Source: Acidobacteriota bacterium
Lineage (GTDB): Bacteria; Acidobacteriota; Thermoanaerobaculia; UBA5066; Gp7-AA6
DNA: 64,000 bases
NCBI GenBank assembly: GCA_020199905.1
Contig: JAIVJS010000026.1
Location: 1-64,000, forward strand
Direction: 5' to 3'
Shown here one piece after another: positions 61,525-64,000 of this stretch; position 1 is the first letter of the stretch; each line of letters begins with the position of its first letter. Position numbers and translations under genes: made by a program. The notes under the pieces were generated by a model. That model saw only the letters and a program-made list of their open reading frames with translations. It was not told the origin of the DNA and ran no database searches.

Positions 61525-64000
61525 GTGACAGACTCGACGCCTGTTTCCTCGAGTGCTCTGAACCATCCGGTCTCGCTGACTCTGACGGACCTGCTCGAGC
61601 GGCGGGCTGGCTCGCGCCCCGAGGCGATCGCGCTGGCGGCCCCGGGGCGCAAGCCCGCGACGTACGGGGACCTCGCCGCCTCCGTGGCGGCGATCGCCGG
61701 GCGGTTGAAGGAGGCCGGGGTCCGTCGGACCGATCGCGTCGCGGTCGTGATACCGAACGGCCCGGAAATGGCGGCGTCATTCCTCGGCGTCTCGGTCGCC
61801 GCCATTTGCGCGCCCTTGAATCCCGCATACCGGCAGCCGGAGTTCGATTTCTTTCTCGACGATCTCGGCGCCCGGGCGTTGATTCTCCCCGAGGGCGTCG
61901 ATTCTCCCGCACGGCCCGCCGCGCTCGCCCGGGGCATTCCGATTCTCGAGATCTCGCCCGAGCTCGATGCCCCGGCGGGGCGGGTCCGTTTTGCCGGTCC
62001 GGCGCAGGGCGCCTCCGGCGGTGGCGGGGTATCCGCGCGTCCCGAGGATCCCGCTCTCGTGCTTTACACGTCGGGCATGACGTCGCGGCCGAAGGCGGTT
62101 CTTCTCTCGCAAAGGGAGCTCTGCACGGCGGCCCACAACATCGCCGTCGCGCTCGAGATCCGTCCCGAGGACCGTTGCATCAACGTGATGCCTCTCTTCC
62201 ACGCTCACGGGCTGATCATCGCCACACTCTCGTCCCTGACGGCCGGAGCCTCGGTCGTCAGTACGCCCGGTCTTCGGATCCCTGAGTTCTTCGATTGGGT
62301 GAGGACCTTCCAGCCCACCTGGTACACGGCCGCTCCGACGATCCACCAGGCCATCGTCGAGAACGCCGGGGCGCACCGCGGCGCGCCGCAGGACCGCCTC
62401 CTGCGCTTCATCCGGTCATCCGCCGCTTTTCTTCCGCCGTCCGTCAAGACGGGACTGGAGCAGGAGTTCGGATGTCCGGTCATCGAGGCGTATGGCATGA
62501 CCGAGTGCGTTCAAATCACCTCGAACCCGCTCCCGCCCGGCCGCGGCCGCGCGGGGTCGGTCGGTGTCCCCGCCGGCCCTGCCGTCGCGATCATGAACGA
62601 GTCGGGCGAGAAGCTTCCCGCGGGCGAGGCCGGCGAAATCGTGATCCAGGGCCTTCCCGTCATGCAGGGGTACGACCGGAACCCCGCCGCCAACGAGGCG
62701 TCCTTTACGCGGGGATGGTTCCGAACCGGAGACCAGGGCGTCCTCTCCGAGGATGGATTTCTTTCGTTGACAGGCCGGCTGAAAGAGATCATCAACTGCG
62801 GCGGCGAAAAGCTCTCGCCTTTCGAGGTGGATGAGGCCCTCATGGGACATCCCGCGGTACTGCAGGCGGTCGCCTTCGCAGTGCCGCACCCGACCCTCGG
62901 CGAAGACGTTGCGGCCGCGGTCGTCCTCCGGCCGGGCGCCTCGGCGTCGGAGGCGGAGCTTCGGCGGTTCGCGGCCGCCCGGCTCGCCGAGTACAAGGTC
63001 CCGCGCCAGATTCTCATCCGCGAAGAAATCCCGAAGGGGCCCACGGGAAAGCTGCGTCGGATCGGCCTCGCGCAGGCTCTCGGCCTCGCGCCCCCCGAAA
63101 GCGGAGAAAGCCCGGCGGAGGAAAAGCGCCCGGCGGAGGAGACGGTTTCGGTCGAGGCGCCGCTGGCGAGGATCTGGTGCGATCTTCTCAAGATCGAGCA
63201 TGCGGAGCCGGACGGAAACTTTTTCCGACTGGGCGGCGATTCGATCCGGGCTTCCCTCCTCGTGGCTCGCGTCCGGAAGGACCTCCGCGTGGAGCTTCCG
63301 CTGCGCGCGCTCTTCGATACGCCGACGTTCGCGGAGGTCTGCGCGGCGGTGGAACGCGGCCGGGGAAAATCGCCGGTCCGCGGGCCCATCGCCCGCCGCT
63401 CTCAGCCGGCTCCCTCGCCGGAGCCGCTCGCGTCTCCCCGCGTGGAGCGCGCCGCACCGCCCGAGGCTCCGGCGCGCGCGGCGGCCTCGAAAACGCCGGG
63501 GCCACGCGGTCCCGACTCGCCCCTTCAGTTCAGCCTGTTTTTCTTTTCAGCCGACGGATCCGCGGACTCGCCGGAAAAGTACCGGCTGGTGCTGGAGGCG
63601 TCGCGGTTCGCCGATCAGCACGGGTACGCGGCGGTCTGGACCCCCGAGCGGCACTTCCACTCGTTCGGCGGCCTGTATCCGAACCCGGCCGTGGTCGGGG
63701 CGGCAATCGCCGCGGTGACCAGCCGGATCCAGATTCGCGCGGCGAGCGTCGTCTTGCCCCTCCAGGACCCGATTCGGGTGGCCGAGGAGTGGTCGGTCGT
63801 CGATAACCTGAGCGGCGGGAGGGCGGGAGTCTCGTTCGCGTCGGGCTGGCACGTCAACGATTTCGCGCTCTCTCCCTCGACGTTTGGTGACCGCCGGAAC
63901 GTCATGTTCGAGCGAATCGGGATCGTCCGAGAGCTGTGGGCCGGCCGGCCGATCACGCTCCCGAACGGCGCGGGAAACCCGATCGAGGTGATGACCTACC
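61525..64000 (+). CDS. Adenylation / carrier / luciferase-like monooxygenase protein, partial
   Basis: The gene runs off the window after 825 codons. Residues about 15-520 form an AMP-binding enzyme: VLYTSGMTSRPKAVLLS (A3), YGMTECVQ (A5), GWFRTGD (A7), GRLKEIINCGGEKLSPFEV (A8) and PKGPTGKLRR with the A10 Lys. A carrier domain follows with FFRLGGDSIRAS; S573 would carry phosphopantetheine. From about residue 667 a flavin-dependent luciferase-like monooxygenase begins (LQFSLFFFSADGSADS, AAVWTPERHFHSFGGLYPNP). This layout is known from NRPS/PKS assembly lines. The GTG at 61525 has GGAGAGGA 7 nt upstream. Confidence 0.92.
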   Translation, partial: MTDSTPVSSSALNHPVSLTLTDLLERRAGSRPEAIALAAPGRKPATYGDLAASVAAIAGRLKEAGVRRTDRVAVVIPNGPEMAASFLGVSVAAICAPLNPAYRQPEFDFFLDDLGARALILPEGVDSPARPAALARGIPILEISPELDAPAGRVRFAGPAQGASGGGGVSARPEDPALVLYTSGMTSRPKAVLLSQRELCTAAHNIAVALEIRPEDRCINVMPLFHAHGLIIATLSSLTAGASVVSTPGLRIPEFFDWVRTFQPTWYTAAPTIHQAIVENAGAHRGAPQDRLLRFIRSSAAFLPPSVKTGLEQEFGCPVIEAYGMTECVQITSNPLPPGRGRAGSVGVPAGPAVAIMNESGEKLPAGEAGEIVIQGLPVMQGYDRNPAANEASFTRGWFRTGDQGVLSEDGFLSLTGRLKEIINCGGEKLSPFEVDEALMGHPAVLQAVAFAVPHPTLGEDVAAAVVLRPGASASEAELRRFAAARLAEYKVPRQILIREEIPKGPTGKLRRIGLAQALGLAPPESGESPAEEKRPAEETVSVEAPLARIWCDLLKIEHAEPDGNFFRLGGDSIRASLLVARVRKDLRVELPLRALFDTPTFAEVCAAVERGRGKSPVRGPIARRSQPAPSPEPLASPRVERAAPPEAPARAAASKTPGPRGPDSPLQFSLFFFSADGSADSPEKYRLVLEASRFADQHGYAAVWTPERHFHSFGGLYPNPAVVGAAIAAVTSRIQIRAASVVLPLQDPIRVAEEWSVVDNLSGGRAGVSFASGWHVNDFALSPSTFGDRRNVMFERIGIVRELWAGRPITLPNGAGNPIEVMTY

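Overview
The window is a high-GC (roughly two-thirds) bacterial chromosome segment, most likely from an Acidobacteriota-type organism. The evidence is an acidobacterial-type VWFA-related secreted protein, an Oar-like TonB receptor with an N-terminal carboxypeptidase-regulatory domain, many alternative TTG/GTG starts, and the general gene set. This placement is inferred from family content, not from a tree.

Positions 1-16.4 kb hold the end of tuf and one long plus-strand ribosomal superoperon (S10, spc and alpha blocks): rpsJ, rplC, rplD, rplW, rplB, rpsS, rplV, rpsC, rplP, rpmC, rpsQ, rplN, rplX, rplE, rpsN, rpsH, rplF, rplR, rpsE, rpmD, rplO, secY, adk, map, infA, rpmJ, rpsM, rpsK, rpsD, rpoA, rplQ, followed by a VanZ-like gene. 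From 16.9 to 27.2 kb are a minus-strand DinB / beta-propeller / PilT-like run, a CCA-adding-type nucleotidyltransferase, gatC-gatA, a cell-wall amidase, a TPR protein and an M24 peptidase. From 27.5 to 32.7 kb are an Oar-like receptor, a VWFA-related protein and a broken sulfatase-like gene.

From 32.8 to 48.1 kb are two divergent carbon-metabolism operons. The minus-strand one encodes alpha-glucan enzymes (debranching enzyme, GT4 glycosyltransferase, GH57 amylase) and gpmI. The plus-strand one encodes almost the whole pentose phosphate pathway (tkt, rpiB, tal, pgi, gnd, zwf, pgl). Together they could route glucose phosphate from stored glucan into NADPH, pentoses and lower glycolysis. After these come an EF-G paralogue, a large membrane Ser/Thr kinase, tRNA-Pro(CGG), a PilZ protein, a B12-binding radical SAM protein, an unknown secreted protein, a small protein resembling sigma-70 region 4 coupled to a TonB receptor, and the start of a natural-product locus: asparagine synthase plus a multidomain adenylation / carrier / luciferase-like monooxygenase protein that runs off the end.

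The most unusual signal is not a gene. Many intergenic gaps, including several inside the ribosomal superoperon, hold short tandem arrays with a fixed 7-nt period but several different sequences (GGGAATC/GGGAAAC, AGCTGTC, GTTGAGA/GTTGAGC). Some arrays occur as inverted pairs. Four copies of an approximately 50-bp palindrome-containing core are also present, most of them next to heptads, and one sits exactly where a sulfatase-like gene is broken. A second pattern is a -10-like TANNNT hexamer only 6-7 nt before the start codon of at least six genes, which predicts widespread leaderless transcription.
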